DNA of 64,000 nt from Xylanimonas oleitrophica (GTDB taxonomy: Bacteria > Actinomycetota > Actinomycetes > Actinomycetales > Cellulomonadaceae). Location: assembly GCF_003244315.1 (NCBI RefSeq), contig NZ_QKWH01000014.1, positions 1 to 64,000 of the forward strand. The letters run 5' to 3'. This document shows positions 7,682 through 15,759 of the stretch, in pieces. The notes under the pieces were generated by a model, which worked only from the letters and a program-made list of their open reading frames with translations, had not been told where the DNA came from and searched no databases. Within the stretch, counting starts at the first letter, position 1, and the number at the start of each line of letters is the position of its first letter. A program made the position numbers and the translations under genes.

Positions 7682-8644
7682 TTACAGCGCTCGGGCGCGC
7701 TCGAGGAGCGGCTCGGCGGCCTCGGCGAGGAACCTCTCCTGTCCCTCGTCGCCGATCTGGACGAACGCGAGGTCGGTGAAGCCGGCGTCGAGGAACGGGC
7801 GGGCGCTCTCGGCGATCCGGTCGAGGTCGGGGCCGCAGGCGATGGATGCGGCGACGTCCTCGGGGCGCACGAACTGGGTAGCGGCGGCGAACCCGGCGGG
7901 GGTCGGCAGGTCGGCGTTGACCGCCCACCCGCCACCGAACCAGCGGAACTGCTCGTGGGCGCGTCGGACAGCCGCCTCCTCGTCGGGGTCCCAGCAGATC
8001 GGCACCTGGCCGATCACGCGCGAGGGGCCCTCGTGGTGCTCGGCCCAGTCCTGCACGACGTCGGCGTCGGGCATGACCTGGATGAGGTGGTCGGCCAGCG
8101 GGGCCAGGGCGGAGACGGACTCGTGACCTGAGACGGCGACGCCGATGGGCACGCCGCCGTCGGGCACGTCCCAGATGCGGGCGGAGTCGACGCGGAAGTA
8201 CTCGCCCTCCCAGGTGACGAGGTCGCCGGTGTGCAGCTCGCGGACCAGGTGGACGGCCTCCGCCAGCATGTCGTGCCGCACGGCCACGGAAGGCCAGCCC
8301 TCCCCGACGACGTGCTCGTTGAGGTTCTCCCCGGACCCGAGGCCGAGGGTGAAGCGACCTTCGGAGAGGAGCTGGAGGGTCGCGGCCTGCTGGGCCACGA
8401 CGGCCGGGTGGTACCGGATGGTGGGGCACGTGACGTAGGTCATGAGCTCGACCCGCTCGGTGGCCTGGGCGACGGCACCGAGGGTCACCCACGCGTTGGG
8501 CGCGTGGCCCTGCTCGGCCAGCCAGGGCGAGTAGTGGTCGCTGCAGACCTCGAAGTCGAAACCGGCCTGCTCGGCGGCGACCGCGTAACGGACGAGGTCG
8601 GTCGGAGCGCTCTGCTCGGTCATGAGGGTGTACCCGATTCTCAT
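7682..8644 (-). CDS. LLM-class F420-dependent oxidoreductase
   Basis: A 320-residue TIM-barrel oxidoreductase of the luciferase-like family, in the actinobacterial subgroup that uses coenzyme F420 and resembles F420-dependent glucose-6-phosphate dehydrogenase. Features are MRIGYTLMTEQ at the N-terminus, FDFEVCSDHYSPW, the strand TYVTCPTIRYHPAVVAQQAATL and the cofactor loop LGLGSGENLNEHVVGEGWP. The ATG at 8644 is preceded at seven bases by TAGCGT. The gene is convergent with polA across a shared terminator and follows the methyltransferase gene in the same direction after about 80 bases. The substrate is unknown. Confidence 0.85.
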   Translation of the reverse strand: MRIGYTLMTEQSAPTDLVRYAVAAEQAGFDFEVCSDHYSPWLAEQGHAPNAWVTLGAVAQATERVELMTYVTCPTIRYHPAVVAQQAATLQLLSEGRFTLGLGSGENLNEHVVGEGWPSVAVRHDMLAEAVHLVRELHTGDLVTWEGEYFRVDSARIWDVPDGGVPIGVAVSGHESVSALAPLADHLIQVMPDADVVQDWAEHHEGPSRVIGQVPICWDPDEEAAVRRAHEQFRWFGGGWAVNADLPTPAGFAAATQFVRPEDVAASIACGPDLDRIAESARPFLDAGFTDLAFVQIGDEGQERFLAEAAEPLLERARAL

Positions 8645-8651
8645 GCTCCCG

Positions 8652-8657
8652 ACGCTA
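8652..8657 (-). promoter_or_regulatory. -10 element TAGCGT of the LLM oxidoreductase gene
   Basis: On the minus strand TAGCGT ends seven bases before the ATG at 8644. GGGAG close to the start could also act as a weak ribosome site. Confidence 0.45.
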
Positions 8658-8666
8658 GGGAGGGCG

Positions 8667-8687
8667 CGCCCCGCTCGCACCGGGGCG
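8667..8687 (-). terminator. Short hairpin after the methyltransferase gene
   Basis: CGCCCCG (8667-8673) pairs with CGGGGCG (8681-8687) across a seven-base loop, in the gap between the methyltransferase stop and the next promoter. Confidence 0.35.
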
Positions 8688-8727
8688 GGCGCCCGGCGTC
8701 CCGCGTCCAGGGGCGCCCGGCCACCGC

Positions 8728-9543
8728 TCAGCGGGCCGTGGTGCCGTCGCGGACGGTGACGAAGACTGCCGTGCCCGGCAGGTAGGCGCCGCGCTCCGGC
8801 CCCCATCCGCCCCAGACCTGGTCGTTCCACGCGGGCCACTCCGGCTCGACGACGTCCAGCAGGCGCAGCCCGGCCCGGGCGACGTCCCTGACGTGGTCGC
8901 CCAGGGTGCGGTGGTACTCGGCGTACAGGACGCGGCCGGCGGCGTCCTGCTCCACGTAGGGGCGCCGGTCGAAGTAGGAACGGATCGCGGTGAGCCCGCG
9001 CGTGGTCGGGTCGTCGGGGAACGCCCATCGCAGCGGGTGCGTCACGGAGAAGACCCAGCGTCCGCCGGGCCGCAGGACGCGCGCGGCCTCGGCGTGGACG
9101 CGCGCGGCGTCGGGCACGAACGGGATGGCGCCGAACGAGGTGAAGACGACGTCGAAGGAGGCGTCGGCGAAGGGCAGCGCACGAGCGTCGGCCTGCAGCA
9201 CCGGCACGTGGACGCCCGTGGCGGTGTCGAGGCGTGCGGCGCCGGCGAGCATGCCGGCGGAGACGTCCGTGGCGACCACGTCCGCGCCCTGGGCGGCCAG
9301 CCAGCGGGAGCACTGGGCGGCGCCGGCCCCGACCTCGAGGACCTGCCGGCCGACGACGTCGCCGAGCAGCCCGGCCTCGGCCTCGGTGAGGCCTTCGGGA
9401 CCCCACCGGAAGGCGGCGTCGCCGAGGAACTCACCGTGCTCCTCGAGGTACTCGGCGGCGTTGGCGTCCCACCAGCCGCGGCCGGCGGCGCCGCCCTCGG
9501 CGTCGGGGACGTGGTGAAATCCGACGGACTCGATGTCGCTCAT
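8728..9543 (-). CDS. Class I SAM-dependent methyltransferase
   Basis: A Rossmann-fold methyltransferase of 271 residues with unknown acceptor. Motif I is VLEVGAGAAQCSRWLA, followed by the acidic VVATDVSAGML, then VLQADARALPFADASFDVVF and LRPGGRWVFSVTHPLRW. The C-terminal part has conserved aromatic/histidine segments (YAEYHRTLGDHVRDVARAGL), as in Methyltransf_11 proteins acting on small molecules. The start is placed at the ATG at 9543 (MSDIES), seven bases after CAGAAT; an in-frame ATG at 9552 would add MAR. It is divergent from the phosphofructokinase gene, whose promoter overlaps this start region. Confidence 0.82.
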   Translation of the reverse strand: MSDIESVGFHHVPDAEGGAAGRGWWDANAAEYLEEHGEFLGDAAFRWGPEGLTEAEAGLLGDVVGRQVLEVGAGAAQCSRWLAAQGADVVATDVSAGMLAGAARLDTATGVHVPVLQADARALPFADASFDVVFTSFGAIPFVPDAARVHAEAARVLRPGGRWVFSVTHPLRWAFPDDPTTRGLTAIRSYFDRRPYVEQDAAGRVLYAEYHRTLGDHVRDVARAGLRLLDVVEPEWPAWNDQVWGGWGPERGAYLPGTAVFVTVRDGTTAR

Positions 9544-9553
9544 GCGTGCCATT

Positions 9554-9582
9554 CTGACGTGGACAGGCCACACCGCTACGAT
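9554..9582 (+). promoter_or_regulatory. Sigma-70-type promoter of pfkA
   Basis: CTGACG (9554-9559), a 17-base spacer and TACGAT (9577-9582) predict a transcript starting near 9589, about 46 bases before the start codon. It overlaps the 5' end of the divergent methyltransferase gene. Confidence 0.5.
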
Positions 9583-9634
9583 CGCACCGGTACGCGGGTC
9601 GCGTGCCGCGGCGCTAGCGAGAGGCGTGAGGTTC

Positions 9635-10660
9635 GTGCGAGTCGGAGTCCTGACCGGAGGCGGCGACGTGCCTGGCCTCAACGCGGCGATCCGTGCGGTG
9701 GTCAAGCGGGGTGAGGGAGAGCACGGCCACTCGGTGATCGGGTTCCGCAACGGGTGGCGCGGCCTGGCGGACGGTGACGTGCTCCCGCTGACCCGCCAGC
9801 ACATCCGCAACGTGCTGGCGACCGGTGGCACCCTGCTCGGCACGGCCCGGTACCACCCGAACGAGGCGGACGGCGGCATCGACGCGGTGCTCGCGACGCT
9901 CGAGGCCGAGCGGATCGAGGCGCTGATCTGCATCGGCGGGGACGGCACGCTGCACGCGGCGAGCAAGGTCGCCGAGGCGGGCGTGCGGATGGTCGCGATC
10001 CCCAAGACGATCGACAACGACGTGTGGGGCACCGACCGCTCGATTGGCTTCGACACGGCCGTGACGATCGCGACAGAGGCGGTGGACCGGATCCACACCA
10101 CGGCCGAGTCGCACAACCGGGTGATGATCGTGGAGGTGATGGGGCGCTCGGCGGGCTGGATCGCGACGACGGCAGGCATCGCCGGCGGGGCCGAGCTGGT
10201 GCTGGCCCCCGAGGCGCCGTTCGACATCGACCGGGTGGTGCGGTTCCTCAAGCACCGGCACCGGGCGCACGCGAGCTTCTCGATCATCGTGGTGGCCGAG
10301 GGTGCGGTGCCGGCGGCCGGCACGTCGATGGAGTACGAGACGCAGCTCGGCCGGTTCGGGGAGATCGTGGCGGGGAGCGTGAGCGAGCGGCTCAAGGCGG
10401 AGATCGAGCAGCGCACCGGGTTCGACACCCGCGTGACGGTGCTGGGGCACATCCAGCGCGGCGGCATCCCGACCCCGGCCGACCGCATCCTCGGCTCACG
10501 GTTCGGGGTGGCGGCGATCGATGCGGTGACGCGCGGCGAGACCGGGGTGATGACGGCGCTGCGCGGCGACGACGTGGTGCTGGTCCCTCTCGCGGACGTC
10601 GCGGGGAAGGTCAAGCACGTCCCGGCGGAGATGCTCGAGGTGGCACGCGCCCTGGCGTGA
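9635..10660 (+). CDS. pfkA: 6-phosphofructokinase, ATP-dependent (group III type)
   Basis: Phosphorylates fructose 6-phosphate to fructose 1,6-bisphosphate, the committed step of glycolysis. The product is 341 residues from the GTG at 9635 (VRVGVLTGGGDVPGLN). With this start the numbering matches the family exactly: GGDGT has Gly104, and PKTIDND has Lys124. The pair Gly104/Lys124 is characteristic of actinobacterial ATP-using group III enzymes, whereas PPi-dependent enzymes have Asp104. Catalytic TIDND and MGRSAGW are intact, as is the substrate loop GHIQRGG. A GTG at 9626 is an alternative start. The gene precedes rpsA but has its own promoter. Confidence 0.93.
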   Translation: MRVGVLTGGGDVPGLNAAIRAVVKRGEGEHGHSVIGFRNGWRGLADGDVLPLTRQHIRNVLATGGTLLGTARYHPNEADGGIDAVLATLEAERIEALICIGGDGTLHAASKVAEAGVRMVAIPKTIDNDVWGTDRSIGFDTAVTIATEAVDRIHTTAESHNRVMIVEVMGRSAGWIATTAGIAGGAELVLAPEAPFDIDRVVRFLKHRHRAHASFSIIVVAEGAVPAAGTSMEYETQLGRFGEIVAGSVSERLKAEIEQRTGFDTRVTVLGHIQRGGIPTPADRILGSRFGVAAIDAVTRGETGVMTALRGDDVVLVPLADVAGKVKHVPAEMLEVARALA

Positions 10661-10681
10661 CGCACGCGCCCCGTGGTGGCG

Positions 10682-10711
10682 TTGACCCTGGCTGCCGGCC
10701 ATCGCTAAGAT
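10682..10711 (+). promoter_or_regulatory. Promoter of rpsA
   Basis: TTGACC (10682-10687), an 18-base spacer and TAAGAT (10706-10711) make the most consensus-like housekeeping promoter in the window, fitting a highly expressed ribosomal gene. It predicts a leader of about 105 bases. Confidence 0.75.
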
Positions 10712-10761
10712 GGACGGCGGTGCCGTGCGCCCGTCGTCAGTCCACAGCCTGGACGGCGGTG
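10711..10761 (+). repeat. 12-bp direct repeat in the rpsA leader
   Basis: TGGACGGCGGTG occurs at 10711-10722 and again at 10750-10761, both in the transcribed leader of rpsA. A role in autoregulation by S1 is possible but not shown. Confidence 0.6.
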
Positions 10762-10823
10762 TGGGGCTCGATCACCAAGTCCCTGTCCGCACGACTCCTT
10801 GTCCGCATCGGAGCATCCACTAC

Positions 10824-12305
10824 ATGACCATCTCCACCACGAAGTCCGCCCCGCAGGTCGCCGTCAACGACATTGGCACCGAGGACGACTTCCTTGCCGC
10901 CGTCGACGCCACCATCAAGTACTTCAACGACGGTGACATCGTCGAGGGCACGATCGTCAAGGTCGACCGTGACGAGGTCCTCCTTGACATCGGCTACAAG
11001 ACCGAGGGCGTCATCCCCTCGCGCGAGCTCTCCATCAAGCACGACGTCGACCCGGGCGAGGTCGTCGCCGTCGGTGACGCCGTCGAGGCGCTCGTCCTCC
11101 AGAAGGAGGACAAGGAGGGTCGCCTGATCCTGTCCAAGAAGCGCGCCCAGTACGAGCGCGCCTGGGGCACGATCGAGAAGATCAAGGAGGAGGACGGCGT
11201 CGTCACCGGCACCGTCATCGAGGTCGTCAAGGGCGGCCTCATCCTCGACATCGGGCTGCGCGGCTTCCTGCCCGCCTCCCTCGTGGAGATGCGTCGTGTC
11301 CGCGACCTCCAGCCGTACGTCGGCAAGGAGATCGAGGCCAAGATCATCGAGCTCGACAAGAACCGCAACAACGTCGTCCTCTCGCGCCGTGCGTGGCTCG
11401 AGCAGACGCAGTCCGAGGTCCGCTCCACCTTCCTGCAGACGCTGCAGAAGGGCCAGGTGCGCCCCGGTGTGGTCTCGTCGATCGTCAACTTCGGTGCGTT
11501 CGTGGACCTCGGCGGCGTCGACGGTCTCGTGCACGTCTCGGAGCTGTCCTGGAAGCACATCGACCACCCCTCCGAGGTCGTCGAGGTGGGCCAGGAGGTC
11601 ACGGTCGAGGTCCTCGACGTCGACTTCGACCGCGAGCGTGTCTCCCTGTCGCTGAAGGCGACGCAGGAGGACCCGTGGCAGACGTTCGCCCGGACCCACG
11701 CGATCGGTCAGGTCGTCCCGGGCAAGGTCACCAAGCTCGTCCCGTTCGGTGCGTTCGTGCGCGTCGAGGACGGCATCGAGGGTCTGGTGCACATCTCCGA
11801 GCTGGCGCAGCGCCACGTCGAGCTGCCCGAGCAGGTCGTCACCGTCGGCCAGGAGGTGTTCGTCAAGGTCATCGACATCGACCTGGAGCGCCGCCGCATC
11901 TCGCTCTCGCTCAAGCAGGCCAACGAGGGCGTGGACCCGGAGTCCGAGGACTTCGACCCCGCGCTGTACGGCATGGCCGCCGAGTACGACGAGAACGGCG
12001 AGTACAAGTACCCGGAGGGCTTCGACCCCGAGACCAACGAGTGGCTCGAGGGCTTCGAGGCGCAGCGCGAGGCCTGGGAGGCGGAGTACGCCAAGGCTCA
12101 CGCCCGCTGGGAGTCGCACCGCGAGCAGGTTCGTGCGGCCCTGTCGGCCGACGCCGACGCTGCTGCGGACGCCGTGACCGGTGGCAGCACCGGTGGTGGC
12201 TCCTCCTCGTCGTCGTACACCTCGGCCCCCGCGGCCGAGGCGACCGGCACGCTCGCCTCGGACGAGGCGCTCGCCGCTCTGCGCGAGAAGCTCACCGGCA
12301 ACTGA
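10824..12305 (+). CDS. rpsA: 30S ribosomal protein S1
   Basis: Binds mRNA on the small subunit and helps initiation. The start is the ATG at 10824 (MTISTTKSAPQVAVNDIG), typical of actinobacterial S1; the upstream frame is the leader. The 493 residues hold four S1 OB-fold repeats: GDIVEGTIVKVDRDEVLLDIG, DGVVTGTVIEVVKGGLILDIG, GQVRPGVVSSIVNFGAFVDLG and GQVVPGKVTKLVPFGAFVRV. An acidic, Glu/Trp-rich segment follows, then a Ser/Gly/Ala-rich tail. Four repeats rather than the six of proteobacteria is normal for this phylum. GGAG at 10810-10813 is a distant ribosome site. A strong hairpin terminator follows. Confidence 0.97.
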   Translation: MTISTTKSAPQVAVNDIGTEDDFLAAVDATIKYFNDGDIVEGTIVKVDRDEVLLDIGYKTEGVIPSRELSIKHDVDPGEVVAVGDAVEALVLQKEDKEGRLILSKKRAQYERAWGTIEKIKEEDGVVTGTVIEVVKGGLILDIGLRGFLPASLVEMRRVRDLQPYVGKEIEAKIIELDKNRNNVVLSRRAWLEQTQSEVRSTFLQTLQKGQVRPGVVSSIVNFGAFVDLGGVDGLVHVSELSWKHIDHPSEVVEVGQEVTVEVLDVDFDRERVSLSLKATQEDPWQTFARTHAIGQVVPGKVTKLVPFGAFVRVEDGIEGLVHISELAQRHVELPEQVVTVGQEVFVKVIDIDLERRRISLSLKQANEGVDPESEDFDPALYGMAAEYDENGEYKYPEGFDPETNEWLEGFEAQREAWEAEYAKAHARWESHREQVRAALSADADAAADAVTGGSTGGGSSSSSYTSAPAAEATGTLASDEALAALREKLTGN

Positions 12306-12323
12306 TCTCCGATCGGTCGCTCT

Positions 12324-12357
12324 GGAGGCCCGTCACCCGCGAGGGTGGCGGGCCTCC
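12324..12357 (+). terminator. rpsA terminator
   Basis: A 15-bp stem (12324-12338 with 12343-12357, one T-G wobble, arm beginning GGAGGCCCG) has the tight tetraloop GCGA, 19 bases after the rpsA stop. Confidence 0.85.
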
Positions 12358-12521
12358 GTCGTGCCCGGGGAGGGCTCTCCCTCTCAGCGTCCCGCTCGTC
12401 GTCCCCGCCTGCCGCCGCCCCCTCCGTCCTGCCCCGCCAGCTCGCTCCGTCGCCCCGGCCGGCGGTGGCTGGTGGCTCCCGTCTCGCCGCCCGCGGTCCC
12501 GGGAGATGGCGCGGGGCGGCC

Positions 12522-12527
12522 TAGGGT
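12522..12527 (+). promoter_or_regulatory. -10 element TAGGGT of the Nudix gene
   Basis: TAGGGT ends seven bases before the ATG at 12535, without a Shine-Dalgarno, so a leaderless mRNA is likely. Confidence 0.55.
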
Positions 12528-12534
12528 GGCGCGC

Positions 12535-13098
12535 ATGGCTTGGCGCACGCTGCGGTCCCGCACCGCCTACGAGAACCGTTGGATCCGCGTCCGGGAGGAC
12601 GCCGTCGAGATGCCGGACGGCCGCGAGGGCGTCTACGGCGTGGTGGAGCTGCGGCACCCCGCGGTGTTCGTCGTGGCGCTCGACGAGGCAGAGGACGGCG
12701 ACGTGCGGGTCCTGCTCGTCGATGTCGACCGGTACACGGTGGGTCGCTCGCTCGAGGTGGTGGCCGGCGGGACCGACGGGCAGGACCCGCTCGCGGCTGC
12801 GCAGCGTGAGCTGCGCGAGGAGGCGGGCCTGGAGGCCGAGGAGTGGACCGAGGTCGGTGCGGCGGACGCGCTCAACGGCGTGTGCGTCGCCCCGGAGCGC
12901 GTGTTCGTCGCCCGGGGTGTGCGCCGGGCGACGGGCGACGCCGAGCTGGCCGCGACCCAGCAGGAGGACGGCATCGCGGGCGCCCGCTGGGTGCCGTTCG
13001 GCGAGGTGCTCACCATGGTGGCCCGGGGAGAGATCACGGACGGGGAGACGGTGATGGCGCTGGCGATGGCGGGGATCCACCTCGGCCGGTTCCGCTGA
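12535..13098 (+). CDS. Nudix hydrolase, ADP-ribose pyrophosphatase-like
   Basis: Hydrolyses a nucleoside diphosphate linked to another moiety; the layout resembles ADP-ribose/ADP-sugar pyrophosphatases. The product has 187 residues. The Nudix box reads GTDGQDPLAAAQRELREEAGL: the REXXEE core that binds the metal is complete, but the upstream Glu of the GX5E half is Gln/Asp here. The N-terminus (TAYENRWIRVREDAVEMPDG) and VVELRHPAVFVVAL are typical of the ADPRase group. The last 65 bases overlap, tail to tail, with the ABC exporter gene on the other strand. Confidence 0.85.
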   Translation: MAWRTLRSRTAYENRWIRVREDAVEMPDGREGVYGVVELRHPAVFVVALDEAEDGDVRVLLVDVDRYTVGRSLEVVAGGTDGQDPLAAAQRELREEAGLEAEEWTEVGAADALNGVCVAPERVFVARGVRRATGDAELAATQQEDGIAGARWVPFGEVLTMVARGEITDGETVMALAMAGIHLGRFR

Positions 13099-15040
13099 CC
13101 GGTCCGGGCTCTGCGGTGCTGGGTGCCCCGGCCGGCTGTGCGCTGGCCGGGGCGAACTGCGTGCGGTAGAGCTCGGCGTACAGGCCGTCGGCGTCGAGCA
13201 GCTGGGTGTGCGTGCCCTGCTCGACCACGCGCCCGTCGTCGAGCACGACGATGAGGTCCGCCTGGCGGACCGTCGACAGGCGGTGCGCGATGACCAGCGA
13301 GGTCCGCCCCGCGAGGGCGGTGTCGAGCGCGGCCTGGACGGCGGCCTCGGACTCGGAGTCGAGGTGCGCGGTGGCCTCGTCGAGGACGACGACGTCGGGC
13401 GCCTTCAGCAAGAGGCGGGCGATCGCGAGGCGCTGACGCTCACCGCCGGAGAGGCGGTAGCCCCGGTCGCCGACGACGGTGTGCAGGCCCTGGGGCAGCG
13501 AGGCGACGAGGTCCCAGACGCGCGCGGCGCGCATGGCCGCCTCGAGCTCGGAGTCTGTCGCCTCGGGGCGGGCGTAGCGCAGGTTCGCGGCGACCGTGTC
13601 GTGGAAGAGGTGCGCCTCCTGGGAGACCACGCCGACGGTCGCGCGCAGCGACTCGAAGGTCACGTCGCGCAGGTCGACGCCTGCGATGCGGACGGCGCCG
13701 CTGGTGGGGTCGTACATGCGGGAGACGAGCTGCGAGACGGTGGTCTTGCCTGCGCCAGACGGCCCCACGAGCGCGACCATCGCGCCGGCGGGCGCGCTGA
13801 GGCTGACGTCGTGGAGGGTGTCGGTGACGGTGTCCTTGCCGAGCGGGGCTGCGGGCTCGAGGGAGGCGAGGGAGACCTCGTCGGTGCCCGGGTACCTGAA
13901 CTGCACGTGGTCGAGCTCGATGCTCGCTCCTGCGGCGGCGACCGCGGCGCGCAGGTCGTCGGCGTCGTCCTTCTCGGCGACGCTGGGGACGAGGTCGAGC
14001 ACCTCGAGGACGCGCTCGAAGCTGACCAGCGCCGTCATGACGTCGACCTGGACGTTCGACAGGGCCGTGAGGGGTCCGTAGAGGCGGCCGAGGTAGGCGG
14101 TGAGGGCGACGACGACGCCGACGGTCAGGGTGCCGGTGATGGCCTGGAGGCCGCCGACGGCGTACACGAGGGCGATGGCCACCGAGGCGAGCGTGGTCAG
14201 CCCGACCCGGAACCAGGTGCTCACGAGGGCGCGCTGGACGCCGACGTCGCGCAGCGCCCGCGCCTGCGCAGCGTACCGGGCCGATTCGCGTGCCGGGTCG
14301 CCGAACACCTTGGCGAGGTGGGCACCGGCGACGTTGAACCGCTCGTTCATCAGCTGGCCGGCGTCGGCGTTGAGCTCGTAGGTGCGGCGCGTGAGGTCGG
14401 CGAGGCGGCGTCCGAACCACCGGGCGGGCAGCACGAACGCGGGCAGGAGCACGAGCGCCAGGAGGGTGAGCTGCCAGGACATGACGACCATCGCGCCGAG
14501 CGTGAAGGCGACGGTGAGGCTGTTGGAGACGACGGTCTGGAGCGTGGAGGTGAAGGCTTGCTGCGCGCCGAGCACGTCACCGTTGAGCCGCTGCACGAGC
14601 GCGCCCGTGCGGGCGCGCGAGAAGAAGGCGAGGGGCATGCGCTGGACGTGGTCGAAGACGGCGGTGCGCAGGTCGAGGACGAGGCCCTCGCCCACGTGGG
14701 CGGACACCCACCGTTCGACCACTGCGAGCCCGGCCGAGACGAGCGCGAGCCCCGCGGCCGCGAGGCCCAGGGCCACGACGAGCCCTCGGTCACCCTGGGC
14801 GATGCCGTCGTCGATCAGGTGGCGGAACAGGAGCGGGGTGGCGGCGCCGGCTGCGGCGTCGACCGCGAGGAGCACGAGGAAGAACGTGAGGCGGCCGCGG
14901 TAGGGGCGGGCGAAGCGGAGCACCCGGCGCAGGGTGTCGCGGGCCAGGCGGTGGTCGGCCACCGACCGGTCCTGCGTGAAGGTGCGCATGGTGCGGCCGC
15001 CCATGCCGCCGGGGCCGCCGGCGGGGGAGTGCATGCTCAT
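13034..15040 (-). CDS. ABC exporter, fused membrane and ATPase domains
   Basis: A half-size type IV exporter of 668 residues that would act as a homo- or heterodimer to expel drugs, lipids or peptides. The N-terminal membrane domain has about six helices (FFLVLLAVDAAAGAATPLL, VVALGLAAAGLALVSAGLA, VVMSWQLTLLALVLLPAFV and others). The nucleotide-binding domain has Walker A GPSGAGKTT, signature LSGGERQRLAIARLLL, Walker B VVVLDEATAHLD and the H-loop VIAHRLSTV. The start at 15040 (MSMHSPAGG) has AGGAGG five to six bases upstream. It is divergent from a MarR regulator, with a palindrome between them, so it is probably the regulated efflux pump. The substrate is unknown. Confidence 0.92.
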   Translation of the reverse strand: MSMHSPAGGPGGMGGRTMRTFTQDRSVADHRLARDTLRRVLRFARPYRGRLTFFLVLLAVDAAAGAATPLLFRHLIDDGIAQGDRGLVVALGLAAAGLALVSAGLAVVERWVSAHVGEGLVLDLRTAVFDHVQRMPLAFFSRARTGALVQRLNGDVLGAQQAFTSTLQTVVSNSLTVAFTLGAMVVMSWQLTLLALVLLPAFVLPARWFGRRLADLTRRTYELNADAGQLMNERFNVAGAHLAKVFGDPARESARYAAQARALRDVGVQRALVSTWFRVGLTTLASVAIALVYAVGGLQAITGTLTVGVVVALTAYLGRLYGPLTALSNVQVDVMTALVSFERVLEVLDLVPSVAEKDDADDLRAAVAAAGASIELDHVQFRYPGTDEVSLASLEPAAPLGKDTVTDTLHDVSLSAPAGAMVALVGPSGAGKTTVSQLVSRMYDPTSGAVRIAGVDLRDVTFESLRATVGVVSQEAHLFHDTVAANLRYARPEATDSELEAAMRAARVWDLVASLPQGLHTVVGDRGYRLSGGERQRLAIARLLLKAPDVVVLDEATAHLDSESEAAVQAALDTALAGRTSLVIAHRLSTVRQADLIVVLDDGRVVEQGTHTQLLDADGLYAELYRTQFAPASAQPAGAPSTAEPGPVSGTGRGGSPPSPAPSPSPRP

Positions 15041-15093
15041 GGGGGCCTCCTGGGGTCGGCCGGCTGCGTCGGGCGGCAGGCTGCGAGCGGGTA

Positions 15094-15108
15094 GTGAGCC
15101 TGGCTCAC
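15094..15108. promoter_or_regulatory. Palindromic operator between the ABC exporter and MarR genes
   Basis: GTGAGCC-T-GGCTCAC is a perfect inverted repeat of two 7-bp halves in the 106-bp divergent promoter region, 26 bases before the MarR -10 element. Location and form fit an operator for the adjacent MarR protein controlling both genes. Confidence 0.6.
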
Positions 15109-15133
15109 CATCTCCTAACCTCAGGACCTTGGC

Positions 15134-15139
15134 TAGCAT
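15134..15139 (+). promoter_or_regulatory. -10 element TAGCAT of the MarR gene
   Basis: TAGCAT ends seven bases before the ATG at 15147, and no ribosome-binding site is seen. Confidence 0.55.
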
Positions 15140-15146
15140 TCCCGGC

Positions 15147-15641
15147 ATGGACCCCCAGCGCGGGACGCACGTGACGGACGACGTGGCCGGTGCCTTCGTC
15201 GAGGCCCTGACCGAGGCGAGCCGTGCGCTGCGCCGTGACGCGGCGGCGTCGCGCGAGGGCGTCACCCCCGGGCAGACGCGCCTCCTGCGCGTCCTCGCGC
15301 GGGCCGAGGGGCCGCTCCGTGCGGTCGACCTGGCCACGGCGCTCGACGTCGCCCCGCGCTCGGTCACGAGCAAGGTGGACCAGGCCGAGGCCGAGGGGCA
15401 CGTGAGACGGCTGCCGGACCCGCAGGACCGCAGGGTGCGGCTCGTCGAGCTCACCGACGCGGGCCGTGACGCGCTCCGGCGCGTCTGGGCGGAGCGTCGC
15501 CGTGGTGCGGCCACCCGGCTCGAGCGGCTGGCGCCCGCCGAGCGCGAGGAGCTGGTGCGGCTCTTGCGGGCCGTCGCCGGCTCCCGGGGCGACGGCGGCG
15601 CACCGGCGGGGCCGGACGTTCCCCGGACCCGCGGCGGGTGA
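15147..15641 (+). CDS. MarR family transcriptional regulator
   Basis: A 164-residue winged-helix repressor. After an N-terminal dimerisation helix (AGAFVEALTEASRALRRD) comes the helix-turn-helix (PLRAVDLATALDVAPRSVTSKVDQAEAEGHVRR) and the wing LPDPQDRRVRLVELTDAG. The C-terminal helices end in a disordered Gly/Pro tail. It is divergent from the ABC exporter gene, the classic arrangement for ligand-relieved repression of an efflux pump, and the palindrome at 15094-15108 is the likely binding site. The effector is unknown. The start at 15147 follows a leaderless-type -10. Confidence 0.9.
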   Translation: MDPQRGTHVTDDVAGAFVEALTEASRALRRDAAASREGVTPGQTRLLRVLARAEGPLRAVDLATALDVAPRSVTSKVDQAEAEGHVRRLPDPQDRRVRLVELTDAGRDALRRVWAERRRGAATRLERLAPAEREELVRLLRAVAGSRGDGGAPAGPDVPRTRGG

Positions 15642-15692
15642 GCGGTGCCGGCGCCGGACGCTGCGTCGCGCCGGGTAGTACGTGGGAGGGGG

Positions 15693-15722
15693 TTGTGCCG
15701 GGCAGGGCGCGCACCATAGGGT
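15693..15722 (+). promoter_or_regulatory. Candidate promoter of the LPMO gene
   Basis: TTGTGC (15693-15698), an 18-base spacer and TAGGGT (15717-15722) predict a start near 15729 and a leader of about 30 bases. No obvious catabolite-repressor palindrome is seen beside it. Confidence 0.4.
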
Positions 15723-15759
15723 TGTATTTGTCCGGATTCCTTCCAATTGAGGAGAAGGT

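Noticed and set aside
13208-15094. A 628-codon plus-strand frame opposite the ABC exporter
   Set aside because: Low-complexity Gly/Glu/Arg-rich translation; a shadow of the exporter gene, whose Walker and signature motifs are all on the minus strand.
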